This document shows, piece by piece, positions 41,459-52,819 of a stretch of DNA of 64,000 nucleotides. The stretch comes from Syngnathus acus. Taxonomy: Eukaryota; Chordata; Actinopteri; Syngnathiformes; Syngnathidae. The notes below the pieces were generated by a model, which searched no databases, was not told where the DNA came from, and was given only the letters and a program-made list of their open reading frames with translations. Location: the NCBI RefSeq assembly GCF_901709675.1, contig NC_051087.1, forward strand, positions 18,106,067-18,170,066, given 5' to 3'. A program made the position numbers and the translations under genes. Position 1 is the stretch's first letter; every line of letters begins with the position of its first letter.

Positions 41459-41740
41459 CTAGTGAATTTTGCTCTTGTCATTTACATTATCTTTCAGAAA
41501 ATAATAGTTTGTGTCAGGTCTACAGGTCCATAACATCAACAGTCTTAACATGGCAACTTCGTAGCTTGCTTTAGTAATATTTATTTTTGACTCACAGTCC
41601 CGTGTGAAGAATCGCTGTTGTGATGCCAGTTCAGCTTGGAGCTGCTTCACTTTATCAGTACGATCCCTCCCTGTTAGCTTGTCATATGTGTTAGCATGTT
41701 TAGTCTGGTAGTGTCTCTTTAAGTTGAAATCCTTAAACAA
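41459..41740 (-). pseudogene. hAT transposase N-terminal fragment, second copy
   Basis: A near-identical second copy of the fragment at 40703-41047 (YDKLTGRDRTDKVKQL in place of IDQLTGSDRADKVKQL), created by the tandem duplication in this hAT element. Confidence 0.6.
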
Positions 41741-42587
41741 GGCAACCGTCTCTTTACAAATTAGACAAACACAATTGCCTTGATTTTCAGTGATGTACAG
41801 TAATCCCTCGCTACATCACGGTTTGTTTATCGCGGTTTCACTACATCGCGGATTTTTTTTCCCAAATTGAAAAAAAGAATTAAAAGCCAAAATAAAACTT
41901 CTAAATTGCGGAATTATGGCACAAAACTTGCCCACACGCCAGCAGAAGGCAAGGAGTGCCCACACAATTGCAGTGCGTACACTTGTACCTTTTTTTTTTT
42001 TTTTTTAAATGTTATTATAATAAGAGTTCTAAAAACATATTTACAGTGTTGTACCTTGTTATAGAAAATTGTTATAATAATAAAAGAGTTCTAAGAACAT
42101 ATTTACAGTATGTACACTTCTACCTTGTTATAAAAAAATGTATAATAATAAAAGTTGTTCTAAAAACACATTTACAGTTTGTGTTAAGAATTCTCCATGT
42201 TATTTATGTTATTCAGCCATGCTTTGATTTGAGGTAGGGTGATTTATTTTGAAGGCGGTTTTCAGGCAATACCACTTCCTTTTTTATGTTCTTGTACATA
42301 TGTCGGTTACAGTGGTACAGGAGTCATTGGCGATGTAAGTGTGTCTCCTAACAAGAGAAATGAATGATCACATGTGTCTAACCTTTAGGACAATGTAGTA
42401 TTGCTCCAAATGTTCGTTTAATTTCCTTTAGAGGTCCGTTTGCGCGTGTTAGCACGATCGCGAATTAGCATATTTCCGCTAACTCGTTAGCCTGCCCAGT
42501 ACTTCTTCTTTGCTGCGGGCCAATAAAAACTGGACCGCGGGCCGCAGTTGGCCCGCGGGCCGTAGTTTGGACACCCCTGTCCTAAAG

Positions 42588-42945
42588 CAATGCGACATTG
42601 AGCGCCCGGCGCGCTGCGGTTGCGCGATCGGACCAAATCAAGCTCCCTGCGCACTGAGGTCCACTTAAATTTTGGAAAGTACATTAGGACTTTAAAAATA
42701 TTATCTGAATTTTAGCGACCGCTCTGTCACAATAATGCGACCAGCGCGGTGCAGTTGCTCGGTCGGCGGCGTGCAACGGTTACGCGTTTGGCGGTGCGCT
42801 GCAGTTGCGCGATCGGACAAAATTAAGCTCCCGGCGCACTGATGTCCACTTAAATTTTGGAAAGTACATCAGGACTTTAAAAGTATTTTCTAAATTTCAG
42901 CGACGGTTTTGTCACAATAATGCGACCAGCGCGGTGCAGTTGCAT
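42588..42945. repeat. GC-rich tandem duplication (about 2 units)
   Basis: GGCGCGCTGCGGTTGCGCGA...CCACTTAAATTTTGGAAAGTACAT...GTCACAATAATGCGACCAGC occurs twice at a spacing of about 190-200 bp. CpG-rich for this region. Function unknown; it may belong to the interrupted Tigger-like element. Confidence 0.7.
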
Positions 42946-43019
42946 AAGACTTCCGGTTTGGTGAACACTGGCCGGTTGTTTAACATTTAAACTTGAATTT
43001 CGTGGCAATTATTACGTTA

Positions 43020-43695
43020 ATGTCCATTGTCCTTCTGGTTTATTGAAGCTGTGTTGTACTTTCTGATTGGCTGCTCGATCGGCTGTTTGAAGTACCTACT
43101 GTGAGCCGTTACAAAACAAGTTTTGTCACCTTGGCTCTTCCTGTTTGACCGGTCATACCTGGCTACACCTGCTTCCCTTCTCGGCCCTGTTTCGTGAGCC
43201 AGAATATAGGTTAACCATTCAGCACCACTCATATGCACTGCTGCGCTTTCTCTGATAAGCCCCTCATCGGCCCTGATACAATACTTGGCTGAGGAACCTC
43301 TCTTCTATAAGGACACACTCTCCACAGCAAAATCTAACTATTATGCAGATTTATTCAGGTTAGGTTCTGGAAACTCTCAAGCACTTTTCTCCCTGCTTCA
43401 CAAAACACTTTGACCACCTGACTCTCTCCATCCCCATTTTTACTCCACCGATTCCTGTAATTCAATTATGACTTTTTTTAAAACTAAAATTGACAATATC
43501 CATCAGTAGTTAGCCCCCAAGATCTCAGCCCCCCTAACGCTCCCTGACTTTCAAATTACTCTCTCATCCATTCCCTGACTTCAACCTACCCTCTGCCGAT
43601 GAAATAAGCAACCTTGTCTGAAAATCTGAACAATCCACTTGCAAACTTGATCCTCTCCCTACTCTGATGACCCTGTCCCTACTCAGTGACTTCGA
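43020..43695 (+). mobile_element. L2/Maui-like LINE fragment
   Basis: From about 43340 the plus strand reads LGSGNSQALFSLLHKTL, FFKTKIDNIH and later STCKLDPLPTL in mixed frames, which is the EN-RT linker typical of L2-like fish LINEs. It abuts the opposite-strand LINE near 43690. 43020-43340 is unassigned. Confidence 0.5.
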
Positions 43696-45420
43696 CCCCA
43701 GAGATTGGAGAGTCCACCTCAGAGTCTCCAGGCCCTGCTTCCTAATGAAAAGCGTGTCGGTGGAATTGAGGAGGTATTCGAAGTAGTCTCCCCACCGACT
43801 CACGATGTCCCGAGCCGAGGTCAGCAGCACGCCATCTTCACTGTAAACAGTGTTGACGGTGCACTGCTTCCCCCTCCTGGGACGCCAGATTGTAGACCAG
43901 AATTTCCTCGAACCCATCTGGAAGTCATTCTCCAGGGCCTCGCAACCGCCAAAGCCGCGTTCCGCTTGGCTGCCTCCGGAGTCCCACAGGCCAAAACGGC
44001 TCGATAGGACTCCTTAAGCTTGACCGCATCCCTTACCGCCAGTGTCCACCAGCGGGTTCGGGGATTGCCGCCATGACTGGCACCGACCACCTTGTGGCTA
44101 CAGATCCGGGCGGCTGCCTGACAATGGAGGCATGGAACATGGTCCATTCAGACGCAATGTCCCCCGCCTCCTCCGGGACATGGGAAAAGCTCTGCCAGAG
44201 GTGGGAGTTGAAGCTCTTCCTGACAGGGGATTCTGCCAGACGTTCCTAGCAGACCCTCACAGTACGTTTGGGTTTGCCAGGTTGGACCGGCATCTTTCCC
44301 CACCATCGGAGCCAACCCACCACCGGGTGGTGATCAGTTGACAGCTCCGCCCCTCTATTCACCTGAGTGTCCAAAACATTCGGCCGCAAATCCGATGACA
44401 CGACTACAAAGTCGATCATCGAACTGCGGCCTAGGGTGTCCTGGTGCCAGGTGCACACATGGACACTCTTATGTTTGAACATGGTGTTCATTATTGACAA
44501 TTCGTGTCAAGCACAGAAGTCCAACAATAGAACACCGCTCCGGTTCAGATCGGGGGGCCATTCCTCCCAATCACGCCCTTCCAGGTCTCACTGTCATTGC
44601 CCACGTGAGCATTGAAGTCATCCAGTAGAACGCTGGAGTTCCCAGAAGGAGCGCTCTCCAGCACTTCCTCTCAGGACCCCAAAAAGGGTGGGTACTCTGA
44701 GCTGCTGTTCGGTGCATAGGCAAAAACAACAGTCAGGACCTGTCCCCCCACCCGAAGGCCCCAATGTGCAGGCGCCCAGCCAGGGGGCAATAAGTAGGCC
44801 CACACCTGCCTGACGCCTCTCACCGTGAGCAATTCCAGAGTGGAAGAGAGTCCAGCGCCTCTCGAGAGTGCTTGTACCAGAACCCAAACTGTGTGTGGAG
44901 GCATGTCCGACTATGTCTAGTCAGAACCTTTCTGCCTCACACACCAGCTCGGGCTCCTTTCCAGCCAGAGAGGTGACATTCCATGTCCCAAAGGCCATCG
45001 TCTGCAGCTGGAGATCGGACCGCCAAGGTTCCCGCCCTTGGCCGCCGCCCAGCTCACTACGCACCCGACCCCTTTGGCCCCTCCCACAGGGGTTGAGCCT
45101 ATGTGAAGGGGGACCCACGTTCCCTTTTCGGGCGACGGCCCGGCCACCAGACGCTCGCCTTCAAGCCCCACCTCCAGGCCTGGCTCCAGAGGGGGGCCCT
45201 GGTGACCCGCGTCCGGGCGAGGGAAAATTAAGTCCATATATTGTATTTTTCATAAGGGGTCTTTTGAGCTGTGCTTCGTCTGGCCCCTCACCTAGGACCC
45301 TTTTGCCATGGGTGGCCCTACGAGGAGCATGAAGCCCCAGACAACATGGCTCCTAGGATCATAGGGACACGCAAACCCCTCCACCACGACAAGGTGACGA
45401 CTCACGGAGGGGCACACAAT
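43560..45420 (-). mobile_element. endonuclease-RT LINE (Rex3/RTE-like), 5' two-fifths, degraded
   Basis: Minus-strand order: conserved 5' leader (complement of 45415-45240, including CCACCTTGTCGTGGTGG), AFGTWNVTSLAGKEPELVCE at about 45000, endonuclease TLFHSGIAHGERRQAGVGLL and VVFAYAPNSSSEYPPFLG, TLGRSSMIDFVVVSSDLRPN and STDHHPVVGWLRW (44400-44290), then the linker GNPRTRWWT and KFWSTIWRPRRGKQCTVNTV (43917-43800). Several frameshifts. The RT is missing because the element ends near 43560. The exact family is from memory. Confidence 0.75.
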
Positions 45421-45424
45421 ACTA

Positions 45425-45865
45425 CCGTATTGGCCCGAATATAAGACGATCCTGTTTATAAGACGACCCCCTCTTTTTCAAGACTCAAATTTGAAAAAAG
45501 ACTTTTTGAACACCAAATTAAATTTTTATACAGAAAATAATTACAGTACATCTGAAACAAATGATTATAACAATATATTAGAGAGAAAAAGCATGTTATT
45601 TTGCCTCATTCAAATCATGCAAAAACATCCTAATATATGAACATTTAAATATGTAAACTAAAGTGCAATCACATTTGTAAATGAAGGCTTCTGGTTTTTG
45701 AAATGCAAATAAACCAATCTACTGTGATAAAACAAAAAAATTGCAATAACTGCATTGAGCATCAAAGTGAAGTCTAACTGTAACTGTAGTCTTGAAACAA
45801 ATCTGAATAAGGAAAAACATTGCAATAAAATAATGCAAACTGCTAACGCTATTGTTGGGGAGCCT
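45425..45865. mobile_element. TA-flanked element, CCGTATTGGCCCGAATATAA family, left part
   Basis: CCGTATTGGCCCGAATATAA after TA, then repeated AAGACGA. The same sequence with few changes is at 58579-58786. No right end was found in either place. Confidence 0.65.
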
Positions 45866-46299
45866 GAGGACTGTATAGGGGGTTGGCTCGGATGGTTATG
45901 CTCTTTTCGCCCCCGGGTGTCGGTCAGAACACAGGCGGGAAGACGTGGTTCAGTTTTGTTTGCTTTACTGAATTATTGGCAAAAAAGTAACAGGCACTGT
46001 GGCTCATAGGGGCATACAGACAAACTGGCAAAATGTTATTGTGTGAAGTGTGTGAAGGGTGTGCGTGGTTTGTGGGGTGTCTGTGTGGTTCTGCAACAGA
46101 CAGCAGAATTACAGCACGTAAATCAATGCTCAACTTCTGACGTCACACAACACTCGTAGACGGCCAACATTACATAACTAACTGCGCGTAACGGTTCCGC
46201 TATACTAAATAACCATAAGTAAACGAGACAACAAAATACATTTGCTGGCGACCGGTAGTCGCCGTGCCGCTGCGTAACGGCTACTTGCGAGGCAAATTT
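45866..46299. other. unassigned sequence
   Basis: A short GTGTGAAGTGTGTGAAGGGTGTG tract and otherwise unique-looking sequence. It may be LTR or MITE material; no boundary recognised. Confidence 0.4.
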
Positions 46300-46580
46300 A
46301 AAGGAGCGCGGGTGGGGGTGTCGCCCTCATCTCAAATTCCGATCTTAGATTTAGGCCTCGTTCGATTAACGTATTTAAAACATTTGAAGTTCTCACTGTC
46401 CGATCCACCGCTTTGCCGTCATTTTATCTTGCTGTTATTTACCGTCCACCCGGGGCTTACTCTGGCTTCCTGGATGAATTTTCAGAATTTGTGGCTGATC
46501 TAGTGACAAATGCGGATAATATAATAATCATGGGCGATTTCAATATCCACATGAATTTACCGTCAGAGCCACTGTTGGAT
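46300..46580 (+). mobile_element. L2-like LINE endonuclease, first part
   Basis: The plus strand reads LPSFYLAVIYRPPGAYSGFL and IIIMGDFNIHMNLPSEPL, the catalytic core of an APE-type endonuclease. The coding sequence continues at about 47785 after an insertion. Confidence 0.7.
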
Positions 46581-47784
46581 TTGGTCCACAATTTAGGGAG
46601 CGCTATCTGCGCCTCACGGCAAAAGCCATTGCCAATCACCTGTTATCCAATTTACTCACTGCGTGCTCGTTTAATTTCTTCAGATTTAGGAAAATGCAAA
46701 GACACTGAAGCAGAAATTAGACTTACACAGGTTGGTTGAGTTCAATCACAATTCTTGTTAAGAAAGCTCTGTTTTCAGGAAAGTACAATACAGCGCTGGG
46801 CCTTTCAAGAGCAGAAAGTCTCCATTCAGAAAAGGCAACGTTCAAGGTTCTTTGGTCAGTTTATATTCAGTTGCACAGGCCGGTGTGGGGCGAGTTTGAT
46901 GGGTGATGAGTCGTTGGGGTGGGGCGAGTTCGCAGTAGAGTTTGATTCCATGGGAGTGGGTGCTGGTTATGGACGATTCGGTGTGTGTGTGGGGGCTGTT
47001 GTCTTCCATCCCGTCTTTCGGCCTTGGTGATCATCTTTGGCAGAGTCCTTGGCTGTCTCCCTCTGGCACCTGCTGGTTTTATCTCCAAGTGACCTTCCTG
47101 TAAACATTCTGCTCCATTCCTACACTGTCGCACCTCATCCATTCGTCATTCTTTCAATTTTGTCATTTTGTACGGAATTATGTGAGCTTTTGGCTGTGAC
47201 ATCATCAATTTATTAATGTTCCCTGACGATGCAAAGTTTGTTCTTTTGATACTCCATGTCTTTGCTTACATCATTACATTCTTAGTTTAATCATGCTTCC
47301 GCACGTATCTCTTCTTTGTTAAGCAAAATATTTCCCTCTGTGCAGAGCGTTCAGTAGTAATCGAAAAGCTGGCGTCTCACATTTAGGCGACATGTGCAGA
47401 GCGTTCAGTAGTAATCGAAAAGCTGGCGTCTCACATTTAGGCGACATATGACGTTTAGTCAAAACACAAGATATAATCAAGTACTGAACGGTCAAGACGA
47501 CTCTGGCCGTGTCCATGATTTAGAGAAAAGACATCAGGCATGCATTACACAGTTCCTTAAGGGTCATTAAGCTATTTAGGCAACATATCAAAAGACATTT
47601 ATTTTGCAGTGCACAGAAATACATATTGAATCGTGAAGTTGTAGCAACCTCTGTTATTATCTTATATCAAAGAATGTCTAGTTATGTCTTCTTTATTGGT
47701 TGACTCCATGAATATACTTGTCTGCTTATATACTTTATCCAAAGAGATGTGAGCGTATCTGTTATTGTGGCTAGGCGGGTTTTG
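46581..47784. mobile_element. insertion in the L2-like LINE, unidentified
   Basis: About 1.2 kb separates two parts of one LINE ORF (...GDFNIHMNLPSEPL and ...SAFQTLTDTFGFTQAV). It contains a 55-bp perfect tandem duplication (GTGCAGAGCGTTCAGTAGTA..., 47341-47450). No ORF or terminal repeat was recognised. Confidence 0.45.
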
Positions 47785-49536
47785 TGTCTTTTGACCCTAT
47801 TCCTTCACCACTTACTTCGGCGTTTCAGACTTTAACTGATACGTTTGGTTTTACGCAAGCCGTACAGGCAGCAACGCATAAGAATGGAATTACCTTAGAT
47901 CTGGTATTATCCCGAGGACTTGCAACCTCAAATATAACAGTACTGCCATACACGACTGTTTTGTCTGATCATTACTTAATAAAATTTGAAATTTTAGTTC
48001 TTTGTCAAAGACAAGAGAGCAATCAGAATTATAGCAGCCGTAATATTAACTCCATGACTGCAACTGCGCTATCTGAGTTACTGTCGCCGGCAACTGCCAT
48101 ATTTCCCGCATATAGCGGCTCTATTGATAATCTTACAAATGAATTCAATGCGACATTGTTAAATGCCATCGACTCTGTGGCGCCGCTACGTCTGAAAACT
48201 CGCCGTAGATTGCCTACTCCGTGGTTCACAGATGAAACACGTACACGAAAGGTTAAGCAATTATGTAGAAAGCATGAGCGCAGATGGCGTTTAACCAAAC
48301 TTGAGGTTTTCCATCAGGCATGGCATGACAGCCTCCTGCAAAAACTCGTTATTTTTCGCAAGTCATTAATCTCAATAAAAACAATCCTAAATACCTATTT
48401 GATACAATGGCAAAGCTAACACTACGCCAGCCGACCCCCGATAGCTCCTTCCACTCAGCTGACGAGTTCATGAAATGTTTTGCTCAAAAGATTGAATCCA
48501 TTAGGGATCAAGAATACCATTCCAATCGCTCAGTCCAGACTGATTACTGGCGCTGATGATCATGCAATAACCCTCTCAAATTTTAAAAGCGTGTCCCTTG
48601 AAAGGCTTACACAATTAGTTAGTGCGGCTAAACAAACAACATGTTTACTCGACCCACTTCCAGCCAAACTACTTAAAGAATTTTTTCAAATTTTAGGACC
48701 GTCCGTCTTAAATATAATTAATCTGTCTCCTCTGGGATGGTGCCAACAGCCTTTAAAACCGCTATCATTAAACCGTTACTTAAGCGACCCAATCTTGACC
48801 CCGACTGTCTCAGTGATTATAGACCAGTTTCAAACCTCCCATTCATAGCAAAACTTCTTGAAAAAGTAGTAGCGCAGCAGCTTATTGAATTACATGGTCG
48901 CCAATTATCGATATGACTCTTTTCAGTCTGGTTTTAGAGCTAATCATTCCACTGACACAGCACTTGCTAAAGTGACTAACGATCTCCTCATAGCTATGGA
49001 TTCAAACACTTCATTGGTATTGTTACTACTCGATCTTAGTGCTGCCTTCGACACTGTAAACTTCGATATTTTATTAGAGCGTCTTAAAAGTTGTGTTGGT
49101 ATTTCAGGGTCAGCACTAGGCTGGTTCTATTCCTATCAATCAGACAGTACGCACCGAGTGGTCCATGGCAATACGTCCTCTGAGCTCTATAATGTTACGT
49201 GTGGTGTCCCACAGGGATCGGTACTCGGACCAATTCTATTTAATATTTATATGATTCCGCTTGGGGACATAATACGTAAATATAATATTAGTTTTGTTAC
49301 GCGGATGACACCCAATTACATATGCCGTTATAGATGACAGATCCGCGGGACTGTTGTAATCTTGAGGCGTGCCTTGCGGAGATCAAGCAATGGATGTCTC
49401 TCAACTTCCTTCGTCTTAACCCAGAAAAAACTGAGATGTTGATCATTGGTCCAACTCGTTGTCAACACTTATTTAAGGAAACCACGATAACTATAGATAA
49501 CCGTCCTATCACTCAGAGCGATACTGTTTTTTCACC
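47785..49536 (+). pseudogene. L2-like LINE endonuclease-RT, frameshifted
   Basis: After the insertion: ITLDLVLSRGLATSNITVLP (endonuclease end), LPTPWFTDETRTRKVKQLCR (linker), TCLLDPLPAKLLKE and DYRPVSNLPFIAKLLEKVVA (RT), FQSGFRANHSTDTALAKVTN, LDLSAAFDTVNFDILLERL, GVPQGSVLGPILFNIYM, then the YADD motif in a shifted frame (about 49300) and WMSLNFLRLNPEKTEMLIIG. At least four frame breaks. It is cut at 49536 by LINE copy C. Confidence 0.8.
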
Positions 49537-49817
49537 TTCAAAGTCAAAGTCTGCTTTATTGTCAATTTCTTCACATGTCAAGACACACAAAGAGATCAAA
49601 ATTACGTTTCCCACTATCCCTCGGTGACAAGACATAGTACACAATATACATACAAGTAAACAACACAAAAAGTAAAAACAAGAAGGCACAAACAATGAAT
49701 ACATAAGAGCAATGAATAAATAAAATATAAACAAATAACACAATAAATAAGAGGAGCAAAAATGGAGCAAGTGTGCATACAGCAGACAGTCAGAATATAG
49801 CGCAAAAGTACAGGACG

Positions 49818-52508
49818 TTATGCAGCCGAGGGTGGACGGGGGAGAGAGTTCAGGATCCTAACACCCTGGAGTATGAAGCTGTTGGTGAGTCTGGTGGTGC
49901 GGGAGCGCAGGCTCCTGTGCCTCTTCCCAGAGGGCAGAAGATCAACAAAGAGTGAGCGGGGTGGACTCACATCACACACAATCGTGGTCGCCTTGCGGGT
50001 GAGATGGGAGGTGTAAATGTCCTTCAGGGAGGGGAGTGAAGCACCAATAATCTTACCAGCTGTGTTCACTATGCGCTGCAGGGCCTTCATGTTGTATTCA
50101 GTGCAGCTACCACCCCACACAGCGATACAACTGGAGAGGACGCTCTCAATGGTGCCACGATAGAATGTGGTCATGATGGCCGGAGGAGCACTTGCTCGCC
50201 TGAGTTTCCGCAGGAAGTACAGGCGGCGCTGAGCTTTCTTCGCCAGTGATGCAGTGTTGGTGGTCCAGGAGAGGTCCTCACTGATGTGCACCCCCAGGAA
50301 TCTGGTGCTGCTCACTCTCTCCACCACAGCACCGTCGATGGTCAGTGGCAGGTGTTGGGTGTGACCCGTCCAGAAGTCAACAACAATCTCCTTGGTCTTG
50401 TTGACGTTCAGCAGGAGGTTGTTGTCCCTGCACCACGTGGCCAGAAGGTCGACCTCCGACCTGTATTGGGTCTCGTCTCCCTTGGTGATGAGACCCACCA
50501 GAGTCGTGTCGTCAGCAAACTTCACTATGCGGTTGTCGTTGTAGGTGGCAGTGCAGTCATGCGTCAGGAGGGTGAAGAGCAGCGGACTGAGCACGCAGCC
50601 TTGGGGGGCCCCCGTGCTCAGCGTGATGCTGGCGGAGATTTTGTCGCCAATACGTACCACCTGCGGCCTCTGACAGAGGAAGTCCAGTAGCCAGTTGCAG
50701 AGGCAGGTACTGAGGCCCAGCTTGTCAAGTTTGCTGATGAGACGTTGTGGCACAATGGTGTTGAAGGCAGAACTGAAGTCCACAAACAGCAATCACATAC
50801 GAGTCCCTCCCCTCCAGGTGGGTGAGGGCCGAGTGGAGGGCAGAGCAGATGGCATCCTCAGAGGACCGTTTGGCTCGGTACGCAAACTGGAAGGGGTCAA
50901 TGGTGGGGGGGAGAACGGATCGGATGTGCTCCATGACAAGCCGCTCAAAGCACTTCATGATGATGGGCGTAAGTGCCACGGGGCGGTAGTCATTGAAGCA
51001 GGACGGAGCAGGTTTCTTCGGCACAGGTACGATGGTGGCAGCTTTGAAACACGACGGGACGATGGCCTGCTGCAGGGAAGTGTTAAAGATGTCCGTGAAG
51101 ACACCCGTCAGCTCACCAGCGCAGTCCTTCAGCGCTCGACCCGGGATGTTGTCAGGGCCCGCCGCCTTACGGATGTTGATAGCGGCAAGCGCCCTCCTCA
51201 CGCTGTCGGCGGAGAGGCACAGGGGCAGCTCGTGGGAAGGGGAGTGGCCTTCAGCGGGCAAGTGCTGTTCTGAGCGTCGAAGCGAGCAAAGAAGCGGTTG
51301 AGGTCATTGAGCAGACTGACGTCGCCTTCACAGCTCTGCGGCGCGGGCTTGTAGTCCGTGATGGTCTGAATGCCCTGCCAAAGGCTCCGTGCGTCCCTGC
51401 TGTCCTTGAAGTGGGCGGTAATTTTGCACGAGAACGCCCTCTTCGCTTCTTTGATGCCCCGGGACAGGTCGGCCCTCGCAGTCCTCAAGCCAGCCTCATC
51501 CCCCGCTCTAAAGGCTCTGTCCCTGGCCCTCAGCAGCCTGAAGACAGCCCCTGTCAGCCATGGCTTCCGGTTAGCCCGAGTGACGATGGATTTTGAGTGA
51601 GTCACATCATCAATGCACTTCCTGATGTAGGAGGAAACAGAGTCATTATACTCCTCAATGTCTGCCCGACCGTCGCAAGTGGCAGCCCTCCGAAACATGT
51701 CCCAGTCAGTAGAGCCAAAGCAGTCACGAAGCGCATCAGAGGCACCCTCAGGCCACACCCGTACCCGCTTGCGAACCGGTCTGGATGTTCTCACCATTTG
51801 TCTGTATGCGGGCAAAAGCATAACAGTGACATGGTCAGAAAGCCCAAGATGGGGGAGGGGGGCGGCTTTGAAAGCTCCTTTATGCGAAGAGTAGACCAGG
51901 TCCAGGAAGCTGTCGCCACGCGTAGGAAAATTAACATGCTGGTGAAGCCTCGGAAAAACAGACTTCAGGTCAGCATGATTAAAATCCCCAGCGAAGATGG
52001 TGAAACCGTCAGGGTGCGCTGTCTGTTGTTCACTGACAGCCTGGTACAGTTCACTAAGAGCCGCGGACCTGTCGCCTTCGATGTTGGAAGGCGGGATGTA
52101 AACCGCGACCAGCAGAATCGCGGTAAATTCCCTTGGCAGGTAAAAAGGACGGCACTTAATGATTACAAACTCCGCCAGTGGCGAGCAGTGCTTGCACACC
52201 ACCACAGAGTCCCGGCACCACTCGTCACGAATGTAGACGCATATTCCACCTCCACGAGATTTTCCCCCTTGTACAATGGCCCGGTCCGCCCGATAGCACG
52301 CTAGCCGCTCCAGACGTACAGCTGAGTCCGGAATGTTGACGGTCAACCAAGTCTCAGTGAACACGAGCACACAGCAGTCACGCACCATCCGGTTCGTAGA
52401 TCTCAGCAAGCGAATGTAATCCATTTTGTTGTCCAGCGATCGAACATTCGCCAGAAGAATGGAAGGCACGAGCTGGGTTGGCCGCCAGCCTGGCCCGGAC
52501 GCCCCCAC
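49818..52508 (-). pseudogene. LINE copy C EN-RT ORF, two frameshifts
   Basis: The first segment (52508-51198) is a full endonuclease (SILLANVRSLDNKMDYIRLL, FAGDFNHADLKS, LGLSDHVTVMLLP) and linker. A frame change near 51220 leads to RT fingers ([40 protein letters not shown]). A second near 50790 leads to the palm ([49 protein letters not shown]) and the C-terminus. Only these two breaks interrupt it after the first ORF, so it was probably active recently. Confidence 0.85.
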
Positions 52509-52815
52509 GCTTGCCCCTCTTCAGCCTCCTCGCACACCGCTTTCGACGCTTCCCAACCGGGGGAGGAATAGCAGACGAGTCCGGCGATGCTTCAGGACGT
52601 AGCAGTCCGAGCTCCTTTAATGTCCCCGCATCAAAGTCCAGAACTCGACAAAACTCGCTTTCGCCGATGTCGAGCAGAACCTGCCTGACGTACTTGTAGC
52701 ACGACTCAGTACGACGAGACGAACACACAAAACTGCCGGACAAACACTCATTAGACGAACAAAACACTGTTCGGGCGGGACAGAGAGAGGTCGCTGCGTA
52801 TGCACGCGCCGCCAT
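52378..52815 (-). CDS. LINE copy C first ORF (basic protein)
   Basis: 145 codons from the TISU ATG to TGA. It contains ESCYKYVRQVLLDIGE and AGTLKELGLLRPEA, followed by a basic stretch GKRRKRCARRLKRGKRGGVR. It aligns with residues about 60-130 of the single ORF of copy A. It overlaps the endonuclease frame by about 130 nt in a +1 relation, as in copy B. Likely role: RNA binding, or simply the N-terminus of a single ORF reached by frameshifting. No known domain. Confidence 0.6.
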   Translation of the reverse strand: MAARAYAATSLCPARTVFCSSNECLSGSFVCSSRRTESCYKYVRQVLLDIGESEFCRVLDFDAGTLKELGLLRPEASPDSSAIPPPVGKRRKRCARRLKRGKRGGVRARLAANPARAFHSSGECSIAGQQNGLHSLAEIYEPDGA

Positions 52816-52819
52816 CTTG

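Larger units (their letters stand above)
40390..42579 (-). mobile_element. hAT element with a tandemly duplicated left half, target duplication TCCTAAAG
   Basis: Outer ends CAGGGGTGTCCAAAC and GTTTGGACACCCCTG. TCCTAAAG is exact at 40382-40389 and 42580-42587. The left half (40390-41060) is repeated at 41081-41765 with few differences, and the second copy also starts with a full CAGGGGTGTCC end. A different MITE end, CAGTAATCCCTCGCTACATC, lies at 41799. Confidence 0.88.
49539..52819 (-). mobile_element. nearly full-length jockey/Rex1-L2-like LINE (copy C)
   Basis: A 3.28-kb element with TISU (52819-52808) at its 5' end and a (TTTGAC)n-type tail at its 3' end, antisense inside galnt7 intron 1. 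It holds the same domains as copy A, about the same length, but a different subfamily. The 3' end lies in an L2-like LINE. I could not see a clear target duplication. Confidence 0.9.

Noticed and set aside
49539-52819. Target-site duplication for LINE copy C
   Set aside because: I compared the flanks at both ends and found no convincing repeat of more than four bases, so I do not claim one.
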